Below, in pieces: positions 1 to 11,099 of a stretch of DNA of 64,000 nt. The notes below the pieces were generated by a model that saw only the letters and a program-made list of their open reading frames with translations, ran no database searches and was not told where the DNA came from. Both the position numbers and the translations under genes were made by a program. The stretch lies in NCBI GenBank assembly GCA_031180405.1, contig JAPSLU010000002.1:1-64000 (forward strand), read 5' to 3'. The stretch comes from Bacillus sp. (in: firmicutes). GTDB lineage: Bacteria; Bacillota; Bacilli; Bacillales; Bacillaceae. How positions within the stretch are numbered: the stretch's first letter is position 1; every line of letters begins with the position of its first letter.

Positions 1-12
1 TCAAAATAGTCG

Positions 13-56
13 AAAAAGAGAAGCTGTTTGCACATGTGCATGCAGCTTCTCTTTTT
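13..56. terminator. Bidirectional-looking intrinsic terminator downstream of the DUF421 gene
   Basis: AAAAAGAGAAGCTG ... CAGCTTCTCTTTTT inverted repeat with A/T-rich flanks. Confidence 0.75.
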
Positions 57-66
57 CCTAAACAAA

Positions 67-753
67 TTATTTCTCTTCGTCCTTTAAATCAATATAAAAT
101 ATCCCTTTTCCGTATGTACATAAAGAGATTTGTTTTGTTTCTTTATAACCTAATTTCCTAAGTTGTTGCCTTAACCAGAGATTATTTTTATTAATGATCT
201 GCAAATTATTTTCTTGGATCAACCCATCTACTATTAGTGGTAACTGAAGTTCCGGCTGTTTTTGATTTTGATCCTTTTTTTGATTCTGGTTTTGATTCTG
301 GTTTTGATTCTCAATAATTGATAATTTCCCAGATGGTTCAAGAATGGCAAATTCAACATCTGCTACATTATTAATGTTTTTATCACGAAGTTGTGTCATT
401 AAGTCATCAAAGTTATATCTTTGGGTCCTCATCGCATGCTCATCAACTTTCCCATGATTAATAATAATAGTAGGCTTTCCATCTAATAAATGTCTAATCT
501 TCTGATTCTTTAAGGATACATAGGCCAAGGAAATTTGGATGATCATTAAGACAAGCATTGGAATAATGGTATGTATTAACGGATCCTTCGGGTCTTCAAT
601 GGCGGTTACAGCCATTTCAGCAATCATAATAAAAACGACCAAATCCAGGATACTCAATTCTCCTATTTCTCGTTTACCCATTACCCTAAAGATAAAAACA
701 ATGAGGAAGTAAAGAAATAACGTTCGAACCAAGATGGTTAAGTAAAACTCCAC
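67..753 (-). CDS. yrbG: DUF421 (YrbG/YetF-like) membrane protein with an internal Asn-Gln repeat
   Basis: N-terminal TM helices, [24 protein letters not shown] motif typical of DUF421; position next to yrzE/yajC as in Bacillus. Confidence 0.8.
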   Translation of the reverse strand: MEFYLTILVRTLFLYFLIVFIFRVMGKREIGELSILDLVVFIMIAEMAVTAIEDPKDPLIHTIIPMLVLMIIQISLAYVSLKNQKIRHLLDGKPTIIINHGKVDEHAMRTQRYNFDDLMTQLRDKNINNVADVEFAILEPSGKLSIIENQNQNQNQNQKKDQNQKQPELQLPLIVDGLIQENNLQIINKNNLWLRQQLRKLGYKETKQISLCTYGKGIFYIDLKDEEK

Positions 754-829
754 TATATGGCCTCCTTTCCTCCTAATTCCTTATCTCTTATTTTGAACGA
801 TAAGATCGCTTTTATGTAAGGATTTCATT

Positions 830-2122
830 TTACATCGTAAAGTTAAGCAAGTAACGAAAATAGACATAAACAGAGGATACTCCTAGTGAGATTAGCACAA
901 TTGGAAAGCCAACCTTTAGGAACTCTATAAACTTAATATTTTCCTTCTCCTTTGCTGCTAGTCCTGCAACAACTAAATTTGAACTAGCTCCCAATAATGT
1001 TCCATTTCCCCCTAAGCACGCACCTAAAGCCAATGACCACCATAATGGGTCTAGGTTAGTCATACCATAATCTTTAAACTCAAGAATCACAGGTATCATT
1101 GCAGCGACAAAAGGGATATTGTCAACAAACCCCGATAAAATCCCTGTCATCCATAAAATTAACATTGACGTTTTAGGCAAATCACCTTCTGTATATAATA
1201 CTAACCCTCTTGCAAGTTCATCTATAATCCCAACCTCTTCTAGTCCACCAATTAACATAAACAAGCCGATAAAGAAAAATAATGTTCCCCACTCCACCTG
1301 CTTAAATACCTCATCTGGCTTATACTCATCATGGGTAAGCAACAGCAATAGCAATGCCCCCGCTAAAGCAATACTTGTTAAATCAATATGAAGAAGTGGA
1401 TTTAACACAAAACCTGCAATCGTCAAAATTAATACTGAAACTGACTTTGGTAATGCTGGGGAAAGTTTTAAATAGTCACTTGCTTTAATGGAAGATAACT
1501 GCTTCTGATCAATATCATTTACTTTTAATTTATCCCAGTAAATCATAATTAAATAGCCTAATATAAGTGAATAGATCAGCAAAACAATTGGGCTTAAATG
1601 GATTAAAAATGCATTGAATGTTAAATGCTCTACAGCTTGGCCGATCATAATATTTGGGGGATCACCTATTAAAGTAGCTGTACCGCCGATATTTGAAGCA
1701 ATAATAATTGATATTAAATAAGGAATAGCTGGAATTTGAAGCATACGAACAATAGTTAAGATAATTGGAACAAGTAATAATACCATTGTGACATTAGCTA
1801 AAAAAGCCGAACCAACTGCTGTTAAAGTGGAAATAACAATTAATAATGGTATGGGTCGTCCTTTTACTGCTTTTGCCATAATGATCGCTGCATATTCAAA
1901 TACACCGGTTTGACTTGTAATAATAACAATTAGCATCATCGCAAACAATAAAGCAATTGTATTCCAGTCAATATAGGTTTCAAATGCTTTATTCACATCA
2001 TATATTCCCACGATTAACATGGCGATTCCACCTAAACCTGCCGCTAAAGCCCGATCAATTTTTTCTGTCATGATCACAATATATGTTATAAGGAAAATGA
2101 TAACAGTTAACGTGGTAAACAT
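830..2122 (-). CDS. ArsB/NhaD-type ion transporter family membrane protein
   Basis: 430 aa polytopic protein; GGTATLIGDPPNIMIG and GGNGTLLGASSNLVVAGLA motifs of the ArsB/NhaD (IT) superfamily. Confidence 0.85.
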   Translation of the reverse strand: MFTTLTVIIFLITYIVIMTEKIDRALAAGLGGIAMLIVGIYDVNKAFETYIDWNTIALLFAMMLIVIITSQTGVFEYAAIIMAKAVKGRPIPLLIVISTLTAVGSAFLANVTMVLLLVPIILTIVRMLQIPAIPYLISIIIASNIGGTATLIGDPPNIMIGQAVEHLTFNAFLIHLSPIVLLIYSLILGYLIMIYWDKLKVNDIDQKQLSSIKASDYLKLSPALPKSVSVLILTIAGFVLNPLLHIDLTSIALAGALLLLLLTHDEYKPDEVFKQVEWGTLFFFIGLFMLIGGLEEVGIIDELARGLVLYTEGDLPKTSMLILWMTGILSGFVDNIPFVAAMIPVILEFKDYGMTNLDPLWWSLALGACLGGNGTLLGASSNLVVAGLAAKEKENIKFIEFLKVGFPIVLISLGVSSVYVYFRYLLNFTM

Positions 2123-2348
2123 TCTTTCCCCCCCCTTGTTCGAGAAACATCCAATTAAAATTTATTCTTAGTTGTCAAATGATTAGACGATACGTTATTA
2201 CAGGTAACAAAAAGCAAGTCCTCTTTTACTATGATATGATGCAAGTCCATTAAAATATTTGTAGTCTATTTTTTTCTTCTATGAATAGTCTTTAATAAGA
2301 CGAGCGTAAGCAAGCTCGAACTTGTCTAGGTGGAAAGGGGGAAGCTTT

Positions 2349-2732
2349 GTGGAAACAAAAAAATGGGGGAAAGCGATCCTTTATGGTCTTATCACCATCT
2401 TTGTTTTTGCTATGGTGACGAGTCTAATATTTTCTCTACTTTTAAAATTTACAAACCTAACTGAGTCCTCAATAACATGGATCATTTTAGGTCTATCTCT
2501 TTTAGCATTGTTTATTGGTGGCTTTGTTGCCGGTGGCAATGGGAAAGAAAAGGGTTGGCTAGTTGGCGGCATTACCGCTCTTCTCTTCTCTCTCATCATT
2601 CTTCTATTTAAATTTTTAGGTTATGGTGAAATGTTTTCAATGCAAGAGTTAATGTATCACGGAGGATTTTTACTAATTGCGATGTTAGGTGGGGTATTTG
2701 GGGTTAACATGTCATCATCTAGAGCAAAATAA
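2349..2732 (+). CDS. yrzE: TIGR04086 / YrzE-like small membrane protein
   Basis: Multiple TM helices; GTG start at 2349 after an AAAGGGGGAAG RBS-like stretch (ORF track start is 2322). Confidence 0.7.
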   Translation: METKKWGKAILYGLITIFVFAMVTSLIFSLLLKFTNLTESSITWIILGLSLLALFIGGFVAGGNGKEKGWLVGGITALLFSLIILLFKFLGYGEMFSMQELMYHGGFLLIAMLGGVFGVNMSSSRAK

Positions 2733-2758
2733 AAAACCAGGGCAAAAACCCTGGTTTC
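2731..2758. terminator. Bidirectional terminator between convergent yrzE and yajC
   Basis: AAACCAGGG-CAAAAA-CCCTGGTTT hairpin with flanking A/T tracts. Confidence 0.8.
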
Positions 2759-2769
2759 ATATGTACTAG

Positions 2770-3030
2770 TTAGTCTTTATTAACTTCACGTACAGATTTA
2801 CGATCGAATGTTAAACGAGTTCCATCTCCGACCTTAAGAACGATTTTATTCTCGTCTATTGAATCAAGGATTCCGTGTAAACCACCGATTGTGACAATCT
2901 TGTCGCCCTTTGTAAGGCTATTTTGCATTTCACGAACCGCTTTTTGTTGTTTTTGTTGCGGACGAATCAGCAAGAAATAAAAGATTGCAAACATTAGTAC
3001 TAACGGTAATACTGTTCCTAACATTTCCAT
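2770..3030 (-). CDS. yajC: Preprotein translocase subunit YajC
   Basis: Single TM plus IRPQQKQQK motif; adjacent to tgt. Confidence 0.93.
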   Translation of the reverse strand: MEMLGTVLPLVLMFAIFYFLLIRPQQKQQKAVREMQNSLTKGDKIVTIGGLHGILDSIDENKIVLKVGDGTRLTFDRKSVREVNKD

Positions 3031-3055
3031 TTATATCACCCCTTTCATAAAGGTA

Positions 3056-4213
<1,158 letters not shown>

Positions 4214-4216
4214 TTA

Positions 4217-4366
4217 ACTAGAAAAGCGCAAGCGCCTTTTTAAAGCCCCGATCAGCAAAAGTCGCAAATGAATAGAAGATGTTCTGTCTTTCTTTTCATT
4301 CATGACCTTGAGGGGCTAAGCATCTTACTTTTTTCACAAAAAGTATGACTGCTAGAGCTAGACACC
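4217..4366 (-). repeat. Family-B intergenic hairpin repeat, copy 1 (between tgt and queA)
   Basis: Plus-strand GAAAAGCGCAAGCGCC ... GAGGGGCTAAGCATCTTAC ... GCTAGAGCTAGACACC, shared with copies at 19.6, 28.5 and 55.4 kb; a second truncated start (AGAAAGCGCGAGCGCC) follows near 4387. Confidence 0.75.
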
Positions 4367-4432
4367 TATTTTATTTCTGATCTTACTAGAAAGCGCGAGC
4401 GCCTTAAATTAAAGCAATTTTGTAAATTAAAA

Positions 4433-5470
4433 TTATATAATGAGCATAGCATCTCCAAAGCTAAAAAAGCGATACTTCTCTTTCACCGCTGTTTCATATG
4501 CTTGCATGACATATTCTCTTGAAGCTAGTGCACTTACTAACATAATGAGCGATGATTTAGGAAGATGAAAATTTGTTATCATGCCATCAATCCCTTTAAA
4601 CTCGTAGCCTGGATAGATGAAAATATTGGTCCATCCACTTTCTGCAACATACTGACCATTATGCTTAGAAGCAATTGTTTCTAGTGTTCTTGTTGAAGTT
4701 GTCCCGACAGAAACGATTCTTCCACCATTTGACCTAACTTCATTTAAAAGTGCCGCAGTACCATCTGTTACTTGGTAAAACTCAGCATGCATTTCATGTT
4801 CTTCAACTGTATCTGCACTTACCGGCCTGAAGGTACCTAATCCAACATGTAATGTAATAAAGGCAATATGGACTCCCTTTCCCTTTAGCTCTTCAAGGAT
4901 TTCCTCAGTAAAATGCAATCCTGCAGTTGGAGCAGCAGCTGAACCAATTTCTCGGGAAAAGACAGTTTGGTACCGTTCACGATCATCCAACTGTTCTTTA
5001 ATATAAGGGGGTAGAGGCATTTCTCCTAATTGCTCAAGAACTTCATAGAAGATTCCTTCATAGTCAAATTTCAGCAGACGACCACCATGATCACTCGTTC
5101 CAACACAAGTTGCTTTCAAGATACCCGAACCAAATGTGATAACTGTACCTTCTTTTACTCTTTTTGCTGGTTTTATCAATGTTTCCCACACATCAGCTTC
5201 ATATTGCTTTAATAACAGGATTTCAATGCTTGCACCAGTATCTTCCTTCATTCCAAATAGCCGGGCAGGCATCACCCTTGTATTATTTAAGACTAAACAA
5301 TCTCCAGCTTGTAAATAGTCAATAATGGATTTAAACGATTCATGTTTTATATCACCGTTATCTTTCTGAAGAACCATTAATCTTGATGCATCACGTTCCT
5401 TTAACGGAACCTGTGCTATTAATTCTTCAGGCAGATGGAAATCAAATAACTCTACTCTCAAAAAATTCAC
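4433..5470 (-). CDS. queA: S-adenosylmethionine:tRNA ribosyltransferase-isomerase
   Basis: Full-length Que[11 protein letters not shown] and [10 protein letters not shown] motifs. Confidence 0.97.
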   Translation of the reverse strand: MNFLRVELFDFHLPEELIAQVPLKERDASRLMVLQKDNGDIKHESFKSIIDYLQAGDCLVLNNTRVMPARLFGMKEDTGASIEILLLKQYEADVWETLIKPAKRVKEGTVITFGSGILKATCVGTSDHGGRLLKFDYEGIFYEVLEQLGEMPLPPYIKEQLDDRERYQTVFSREIGSAAAPTAGLHFTEEILEELKGKGVHIAFITLHVGLGTFRPVSADTVEEHEMHAEFYQVTDGTAALLNEVRSNGGRIVSVGTTSTRTLETIASKHNGQYVAESGWTNIFIYPGYEFKGIDGMITNFHLPKSSLIMLVSALASREYVMQAYETAVKEKYRFFSFGDAMLII

Positions 5471-5489
5471 CCAATTTCTATGTTACTTA

Positions 5490-5690
5490 TTATTTAAAAC
5501 GACCAAAAAATGAAAATACGAAAGAAAGGATAATGCTTATCACAATACAGGTCACAATTGGAAAGAAGACTGTCGTATTTCCTTTTTTGAACATAATATC
5601 TCCTGGTAGTTTCCCAATAAACTGCATAAAGAAACCCACAACAAGAAGGATAGCGCCAATGATCATTAAAACTTTAGGAAAATCAATCAT
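5490..5690 (-). CDS. DUF2905 small membrane protein
   Basis: [20 protein letters not shown]...[15 protein letters not shown]; start at 5690 preceded by GGAGG inside the 3' end of ruvB. Confidence 0.8.
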   Translation of the reverse strand: MIDFPKVLMIIGAILLVVGFFMQFIGKLPGDIMFKKGNTTVFFPIVTCIVISIILSFVFSFFGRFK

Positions 5691-6687
5691 TTTGAGGAAC
5701 CTCCATTTGGAAATGTCGATAGACAAGATCTGTTACAATTCTACCTCTTGGTGTTCGTTGAAGGAAACCAATTTGTAATAAATAAGGCTCATAAACATCT
5801 TCAATCGTGTGAGATTCTTCTCCTATTGTTGCCGAAATTGTATCAATTCCAACCGGTCCACCACGAAATTTCTCTATTATTCCTAAAAGTAATTTATGAT
5901 CAATATGATCGAGACCAAGCTTATCCACTTGAAGTCTTTCAAGTGCATCAACTGCCAATTCAGTTGAAATAGAATCTACTCCTATCACTTGAGCAAAATC
6001 TCTTACTCTTTTTAATAAACGATTAGCTATCCTTGGGGTTCCCCTGGATCTTCTGGCCATCTCAATTGCGGCTTCATGTTCTAATCCAACATCCAATATA
6101 TCAGCTGTTCGTTCAATAATATAAGCAAGCTGATTCTCATTATAATATTCAAGTCTGCTTAGCACACCAAATCGATCTCGAAGTGGGGCCGTTAGGAGAC
6201 CAACTCTTGTCGTAGCACCGATTAACGTAAACGGAGGTAGCTCTAAACGGACAGATCTAGCAGTTGAACCCTTTCCTATTACAATATCTAAGCAGAAGTC
6301 TTCCATAGCTGGATACAAAACCTCTTCAATAGAACGATGCAATCGGTGAATTTCATCAATAAATAACACATCTCCAGGCTCAAGAGCCGTTAATACCGCA
6401 GCCAAATCACCAGGTCTTTCAATAGCTGGACCAGATGTTGTCCTTATATTTACGCCCATTTCATTTGCTATGATAGTGGCAAGAGTTGTTTTCCCTAAAC
6501 CTGGTGGTCCATATAAAAGAACATGATCAAGTGTTTCACTACGCATCTTAGCCGCTTCAATAAAGACACTTAGATTTTCCTTTACTTTATCTTGTCCAAT
6601 ATATTGTGCCAATGTTTGAGGTCTTAAGCTTTGTTCAATATACGATTCTTGTAAATCCGCTTCGCTTGATACAAGGCGTTCATCCAT
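5683..6687 (-). CDS. ruvB: Holliday junction DNA helicase RuvB
   Basis: Walker [12 protein letters not shown], RuvB signature. Confidence 0.98.
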   Translation of the reverse strand: MDERLVSSEADLQESYIEQSLRPQTLAQYIGQDKVKENLSVFIEAAKMRSETLDHVLLYGPPGLGKTTLATIIANEMGVNIRTTSGPAIERPGDLAAVLTALEPGDVLFIDEIHRLHRSIEEVLYPAMEDFCLDIVIGKGSTARSVRLELPPFTLIGATTRVGLLTAPLRDRFGVLSRLEYYNENQLAYIIERTADILDVGLEHEAAIEMARRSRGTPRIANRLLKRVRDFAQVIGVDSISTELAVDALERLQVDKLGLDHIDHKLLLGIIEKFRGGPVGIDTISATIGEESHTIEDVYEPYLLQIGFLQRTPRGRIVTDLVYRHFQMEVPQND

Positions 6688-6696
6688 GTTATCACC

Positions 6697-7305
6697 TTAC
6701 TTTAATAGCTTTTGCAATGCTTTTTTTACATATTGATCTGTTGTTAAATTTTCTTCTTGTAATGATGGTACGATCTTTTTTATTTCACGTTCAGCATACC
6801 CTAATACCCTTAAAGCCTCAATCGCTTCGGCTAAAGCGTGGTTTGCCGACTCTTTATATTCAATTTCATCATGATTAAATAAATCAGGAGAATATAAAGC
6901 TGCTACATCTCCAAGCTTCCCTTTAAGATCTAAAATAATTTGACGTGCTGTTTTTTTTCCAACGCCAGGAAATTTCACTAAAAACGTATCATTTTCATGT
7001 TCAATTGCTTCAATGACTTGGGCTGGATTACCTGATGCAAGGATGGCCAAGGCGCCCTTCGGTCCAATACCAGTCACATTTAATAGCTTCATAAACAATG
7101 CTTTTTCTTCTCTAGACTGAAAACCATATAAAGCAATGATATCTTCTCGCACATGCTGATATGTATAAACAACTATTTCATTTTTTTGACTTTTTGTATA
7201 ACTGAAAGGGTTTGGAGCATGAATTTGATAGCCTATACCTTTATGGTCTAATACAATATACTCCGGAGTTATATGGTCAACATACCCCTTTAAAAATTCA
7301 ATCAT
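6697..7305 (-). CDS. ruvA: Holliday junction DNA helicase subunit RuvA
   Basis: [13 protein letters not shown] and [19 protein letters not shown] helix-hairpin-helix motifs; adjacent to ruvB. Confidence 0.97.
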   Translation of the reverse strand: MIEFLKGYVDHITPEYIVLDHKGIGYQIHAPNPFSYTKSQKNEIVVYTYQHVREDIIALYGFQSREEKALFMKLLNVTGIGPKGALAILASGNPAQVIEAIEHENDTFLVKFPGVGKKTARQIILDLKGKLGDVAALYSPDLFNHDEIEYKESANHALAEAIEALRVLGYAEREIKKIVPSLQEENLTTDQYVKKALQKLLK

Positions 7306-7477
7306 TTCTATTCACCTCTTTGTAACTGTACCTCATTTTATCAAATAATTTCTTTAATCAGAAGAAATTTTAAAATAATCCATATCCCTTACGTACAATT
7401 GTTCTCATCACCCTATCATACCATTAAAAAGAGTTAGTTTGTATCTAAAACACCCGAATTTCCTCAATCTAAATGAT

Positions 7478-7644
7478 TTACATAAGGCTCTTTTCTAAAA
7501 GATTGTTGCTATTTAACCTAATAATATGTTAAAAACAGTGTTTTTATCGTATAAAAGGTACGATACTAAGAATGAAAAGATGCTATAGTGCTGTTTCCTT
7601 CAAGTTATTAATAACAACAAAGTTTACGAAAATAGCCTTACATA
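7478..7644. repeat. Family-A MITE-like element (ruvA-bofC intergenic)
   Basis: Left end TTACATAAGGCTCTTTTCTAAAAGATTGTTGCTATT is an imperfect inverted repeat of right end ATAACAACAAAGTTTACGAAAATAGCCTTACATAA; same ends at 18.0-18.2 kb and 25.1-25.3 kb. Confidence 0.65.
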
Positions 7645-7687
7645 AAAAAGAAAAAGCTAATCTAAAGAATGGTTTCTAGAGATTAGC
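7645..7687 (-). terminator. Intrinsic terminator downstream of bofC
   Basis: GCTAATCT...AGATTAGC stem followed by TTTTTCTTTTTT on the minus strand. Confidence 0.75.
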
Positions 7688-7694
7688 AAGTTTA

Positions 7695-8231
7695 TTACTT
7701 CTTTTCAACTTTAGAGTATGTTTCATATGTTTTCAATACTTCCAAGTATTGATCTTTCGATTCAATCCTAATACCTTCGATTAATTCATCATGTTTACGA
7801 CTTTCTAACTTCTCAACATCCAATTGAAAAAAGGATTGAATGACTTCGTTGGTTTTTGGTCTTCCATTAAATATCGAAAGTGTACCATCACCTGTAATAC
7901 CAAAATATCCATTCGTTTTCAATAAAGGGGATATATCATCAATTTGTTTCTGAAACACAATTCTCTCTTCATTTTGGTCAAGAAGTTGCCAGTCAGCGTA
8001 ATTTCTCCACAAGTCTTGCATAGACGATATTGATTCACAAGATACTTCTTCACTAATATCCCCATCTAAATATTTTCTTTGTAAAATTACTTTTACTGAT
8101 AAAGAATCCTGCACACTAGTTTCTTCAGCTCTAATAGAAGATGGGGAATGGACGTTAAATAAACTTATAAGGACCAAAACTCCGACAAAACTCCACAGGG
8201 TAAGGATGCGACTGTGATGAAACATTCTCAC
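7695..8231 (-). CDS. bofC: BofC-like intercompartmental signalling factor (sporulation)
   Basis: Signal-peptide-like N-terminus, BofC-like body; next to ruvAB as in B. subtilis. Confidence 0.8.
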   Translation of the reverse strand: MRMFHHSRILTLWSFVGVLVLISLFNVHSPSSIRAEETSVQDSLSVKVILQRKYLDGDISEEVSCESISSMQDLWRNYADWQLLDQNEERIVFQKQIDDISPLLKTNGYFGITGDGTLSIFNGRPKTNEVIQSFFQLDVEKLESRKHDELIEGIRIESKDQYLEVLKTYETYSKVEKK

Positions 8232-8348
8232 CTATCTCACCTCGCTCATATGATTTCCACTAAATCATTTATTATTGTAGCCATTAATAGCAGTTTTAAC
8301 CAAAAAATAAATACTTATTAAAGTGTTCCATAAAGAGTTTGATAACAC

Positions 8349-8376
8349 TAAAAAACAAGGGGGAAAATCCCCTTGT
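8349..8376 (-). terminator. Intrinsic terminator downstream of the coxA-like gene
   Basis: ACAAGGGGATTTTCCCCCTTGT followed by TTTTTAG on the minus strand. Confidence 0.75.
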
Positions 8377-8378
8377 CA

Positions 8379-9104
8379 TTATCGGTTGTTATTATTAAAT
8401 GGACGTTGAATAGCATCCCCTAAATTATCCAGTAATTCATTTACATCTGTGTCTATAACATCTCGATCGACACCGTTTTGGATATCGTTATCAATGTTAC
8501 GAACACGTGTAAAAGTACCTTCATCTGTTACAACTTGCACATTTCTTCCATCAGACATTTTACGGGTTTGACGTGTGATTTTTTCTTTAATATCTTTGTC
8601 ATTTCGATTATTTGTATTAATAGCAACCAATACATTATCATCTGTTACGAGTACTCGTGCATCATCAACATTGTCCATTTTTTTTACTGAATTTTGGATT
8701 TTGCGAGCAATATCACCATCACCACGATTATAATACCCAACCTCATTTACATGTCTATGATAATTTGCATCTCCTCGACTATAACGGTTGTCTCTAACAA
8801 GACCGTTGTCTCTATTCCCCAATGGAACTGTCGGATTACTCATGTTTCGATTATCGTTACGATTGTTTACACGTTTAAAATAATTACTACTGTCGTCACC
8901 ATCATTCATCCCATCCATCATTTCTGTAACAGGACCTTCATTGTCCACACCATTATTGTCTTCGTTTGTATAGTATCCTATCGGTTGAGCTTGATTATTA
9001 TTATTGGTATTATCTATAGCACCTTCATTCCCGTTACAAGCAGTCAAACCTGTTGTTAGGAGTGCAATCGCCGTTAATGAAGTAGTCTTTTTACCTTTTA
9101 TCAA
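8379..9104 (-). CDS. coxA: YhcN/YlaJ-family sporulation lipoprotein (CoxA/YrbB-like)
   Basis: LLTTGLTAC lipobox, Asn-rich linker, YhcN/YlaJ-type domain (DNVDDARVLVTDDNVLVAI); next to safA as coxA is in B. subtilis. Confidence 0.65.
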   Translation of the reverse strand: MIKGKKTTSLTAIALLTTGLTACNGNEGAIDNTNNNNQAQPIGYYTNEDNNGVDNEGPVTEMMDGMNDGDDSSNYFKRVNNRNDNRNMSNPTVPLGNRDNGLVRDNRYSRGDANYHRHVNEVGYYNRGDGDIARKIQNSVKKMDNVDDARVLVTDDNVLVAINTNNRNDKDIKEKITRQTRKMSDGRNVQVVTDEGTFTRVRNIDNDIQNGVDRDVIDTDVNELLDNLGDAIQRPFNNNNR

Positions 9105-9251
9105 ATCAAAAACCTCCTAAAAGATACTATATTAAGCATGTTTAATTCCATGCTTACTCCTATGATGTACCTTTTAAGAGAGAATAACTCTGTTAGTTAT
9201 CGGAAACATTTTAAAATAATGGGGAATAGAAGTGAAATTTTATAAAAACAT

Positions 9252-9286
9252 AAAGAAAAGCAGGAGTTTTCAATACTCCTACTTTT
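9252..9286 (-). terminator. Intrinsic terminator downstream of safA
   Basis: AGTAGGAGT-ATTGAAA-ACTCCTGCT followed by TTTCTTT on the minus strand. Confidence 0.6.
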
Positions 9287-9296
9287 TAGTAATGCA

Positions 9297-10688
9297 TTAA
9301 TCCTCTTCTTCTTCACGTTCAAAGTTAGGCATTCCAAACATTTGCCCACCCGCACCTTGCATTTGTCCTTGCATTTGTCCCGGCATTTGTCCTTGCATTT
9401 GTCCTTGCATTTGTCCCGGCATTTGTCCCGGCATTTGCCCTTGCATTTGTTGAGCTGGATTAAATCCATATTGCCCATATGGTGCAAATGGTTGTTGAGC
9501 CATAAATGGTTGTTGACCATAATATGGTTGATGACCATAGTATGGCTGTTGAGGTGGATACCCACCATAAGGCTGTGCCATTGGATAACCATATGGATAT
9601 GGATTGCCAAATTGCGTTGCCGACGGTCCACCACAGCCACAATCTCTTTGATCATACACTGGCGCTACTGCTTGTGGATATGGTTGAGTAGACATGCTTG
9701 CTTGATCTCCATAATCGTAATCATCATCATCATCTGGAGCCTCTCCGTAAGCACCTAATACTTGATTTGGAAATCCTCCAAATCCTGGTCCTGGCATAAC
9801 AGGAGATACAGGCACACCAGCATATGGATTAACAGGGAAACTTGGTCCATAATGAGCGGGTGCTACAGCTTGTGGATAAGACGTCAAAGCTTGTGTTGCT
9901 TGATTTTCATAATCGTAATCATCATCATCGTCCTCAGCAGGGTTTACAGCTGTTGGATATGGCTGAATAGGTGCCATCATAGCTGGATTATATCCATAAG
10001 GCATTGGCGCTGGGTAGTATGGTGGGCATAACCCTGAGCCTGGTAAAACTGGTGATACTGGAACCATATACTGTGGTGAAACAAATTGCGGCTGATGCAT
10101 AGCAGCTTGATTAGGAATGTTCGGCATGTTTGGTACATTCGGCATATTTGCCATATCTTTTAAATCCTCCCCATGTTTTTCTTCTGGTAAGTAATATGGC
10201 TCTTCTTTTTCTTGTTCTGCCTCTACTTTTGTCATTTCTGGTAATACATTTGCTGGCTTCTGTGGAAGTGGTGGATTATCTATGTTCGGCATCATTGCCA
10301 TATTCACCGTATAATAATTATTCACATCCATCCCAGTATATACCGGATGTTGGGCATTAGGTACAGGTGGTATATAAGGTTTTGATGGTTTTTCTGTTAA
10401 AGGTTCTTTTGGAGCAGTATCCTCAACATCAAGTACTGACGTTGGTTTTTCTTTTGCAAATGGATGTTCAGCTATCGGCATTTCATTCTTTATTGGTGCG
10501 GCTTGCTGTAGTGGTGCTTCTTTTTTTACTGCAACGTTTCCAGAAGGTACTTTAATCTTCATACCTGGCATAATTAAATCTGGATTACTCAATTGTGTAT
10601 TCATGCTTTTTAACTCTTCAAAATCAACCCCATATTTTTTAGCAATTTTCCACAGCGTATCGCCTTTTTGGACAATATGAATTTTCAA
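9297..10688 (-). CDS. safA: SafA-like spore coat morphogenetic protein (N-terminal LysM, low-complexity C-terminus)
   Basis: LKIHIVQKGDTLWKIAKKYGVDFEELKSMNTQLSNPDLIMPGMKIKVP LysM; best start is TTG at 10688 with AGGAGGG RBS rather than the ORF-track start at 10751; next to nadA as in B. subtilis. Confidence 0.85.
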   Translation of the reverse strand: MKIHIVQKGDTLWKIAKKYGVDFEELKSMNTQLSNPDLIMPGMKIKVPSGNVAVKKEAPLQQAAPIKNEMPIAEHPFAKEKPTSVLDVEDTAPKEPLTEKPSKPYIPPVPNAQHPVYTGMDVNNYYTVNMAMMPNIDNPPLPQKPANVLPEMTKVEAEQEKEEPYYLPEEKHGEDLKDMANMPNVPNMPNIPNQAAMHQPQFVSPQYMVPVSPVLPGSGLCPPYYPAPMPYGYNPAMMAPIQPYPTAVNPAEDDDDDYDYENQATQALTSYPQAVAPAHYGPSFPVNPYAGVPVSPVMPGPGFGGFPNQVLGAYGEAPDDDDDYDYGDQASMSTQPYPQAVAPVYDQRDCGCGGPSATQFGNPYPYGYPMAQPYGGYPPQQPYYGHQPYYGQQPFMAQQPFAPYGQYGFNPAQQMQGQMPGQMPGQMQGQMQGQMPGQMQGQMQGAGGQMFGMPNFEREEEED

Positions 10689-10924
10689 TGCTTTCCCTCC
10701 TAAGCGTAAAGATAAATCACCATCACATGAACATGATGGAGGAATGAACATAATGAATTTCTATATGTAAAACAAGAACTCATTATGTTGAACCAACTTA
10801 TAAACAAATCGCATAATGCCATTAATCTTCATAACAATTTATGAGTAAGAAATGACGAATATGATAAAAATGCACATTAAAGTGGATAAACCTTGATGAA
10901 ACCTTTAGGGTTATTAACTTTAAA

Positions 10925-11040
10925 CTTGAACAAAGCGTTTTTGGTCAGCAACGGTCAATAACTCGTTCTAGAATTAAAGGCGTTCTGTGCCTTCAATTCT
11001 AAATTTGCTGGACCGTAAAGGGGTGCTGAGCTAAACACCA
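10925..11040 (-). repeat. Family-B intergenic hairpin repeat, diverged copy (between nadA and safA)
   Basis: AGAATTAAAGGCGTTCTGTGCCTTCAATTCT inner hairpin resembles the inner part of the other family-B copies. Confidence 0.45.
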
Positions 11041-11053
11041 AAACTTAACAATA

Positions 11054-11091
11054 AAAGGAACCTACCAATAATACGTGGTCGGTTCCTCCTA
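11054..11091 (-). terminator. Intrinsic terminator downstream of nadA
   Basis: GGAACCGACCACGTATTATTGGTAGGTTCC followed by TTTTATTG on the minus strand. Confidence 0.75.
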
Positions 11092-11099
11092 TTTATCCT

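Noticed and set aside
1119-1391. Antisense 90-aa ORF inside the ArsB/NhaD-family transporter gene
   Set aside because: No RBS, no recognisable domain; opposite-strand ORF within a well-supported gene. The same reasoning applies to most other antisense ORFs in the supplied track.
9197-9758. ORFs with HLSLHLSRHL (plus, 9342-9758) and CRDKCKDKCKDKC (minus, 9197-9655) repeats
   Set aside because: Out-of-frame translations of the safA low-complexity repeats; the cysteine-rich look is a frame artefact.
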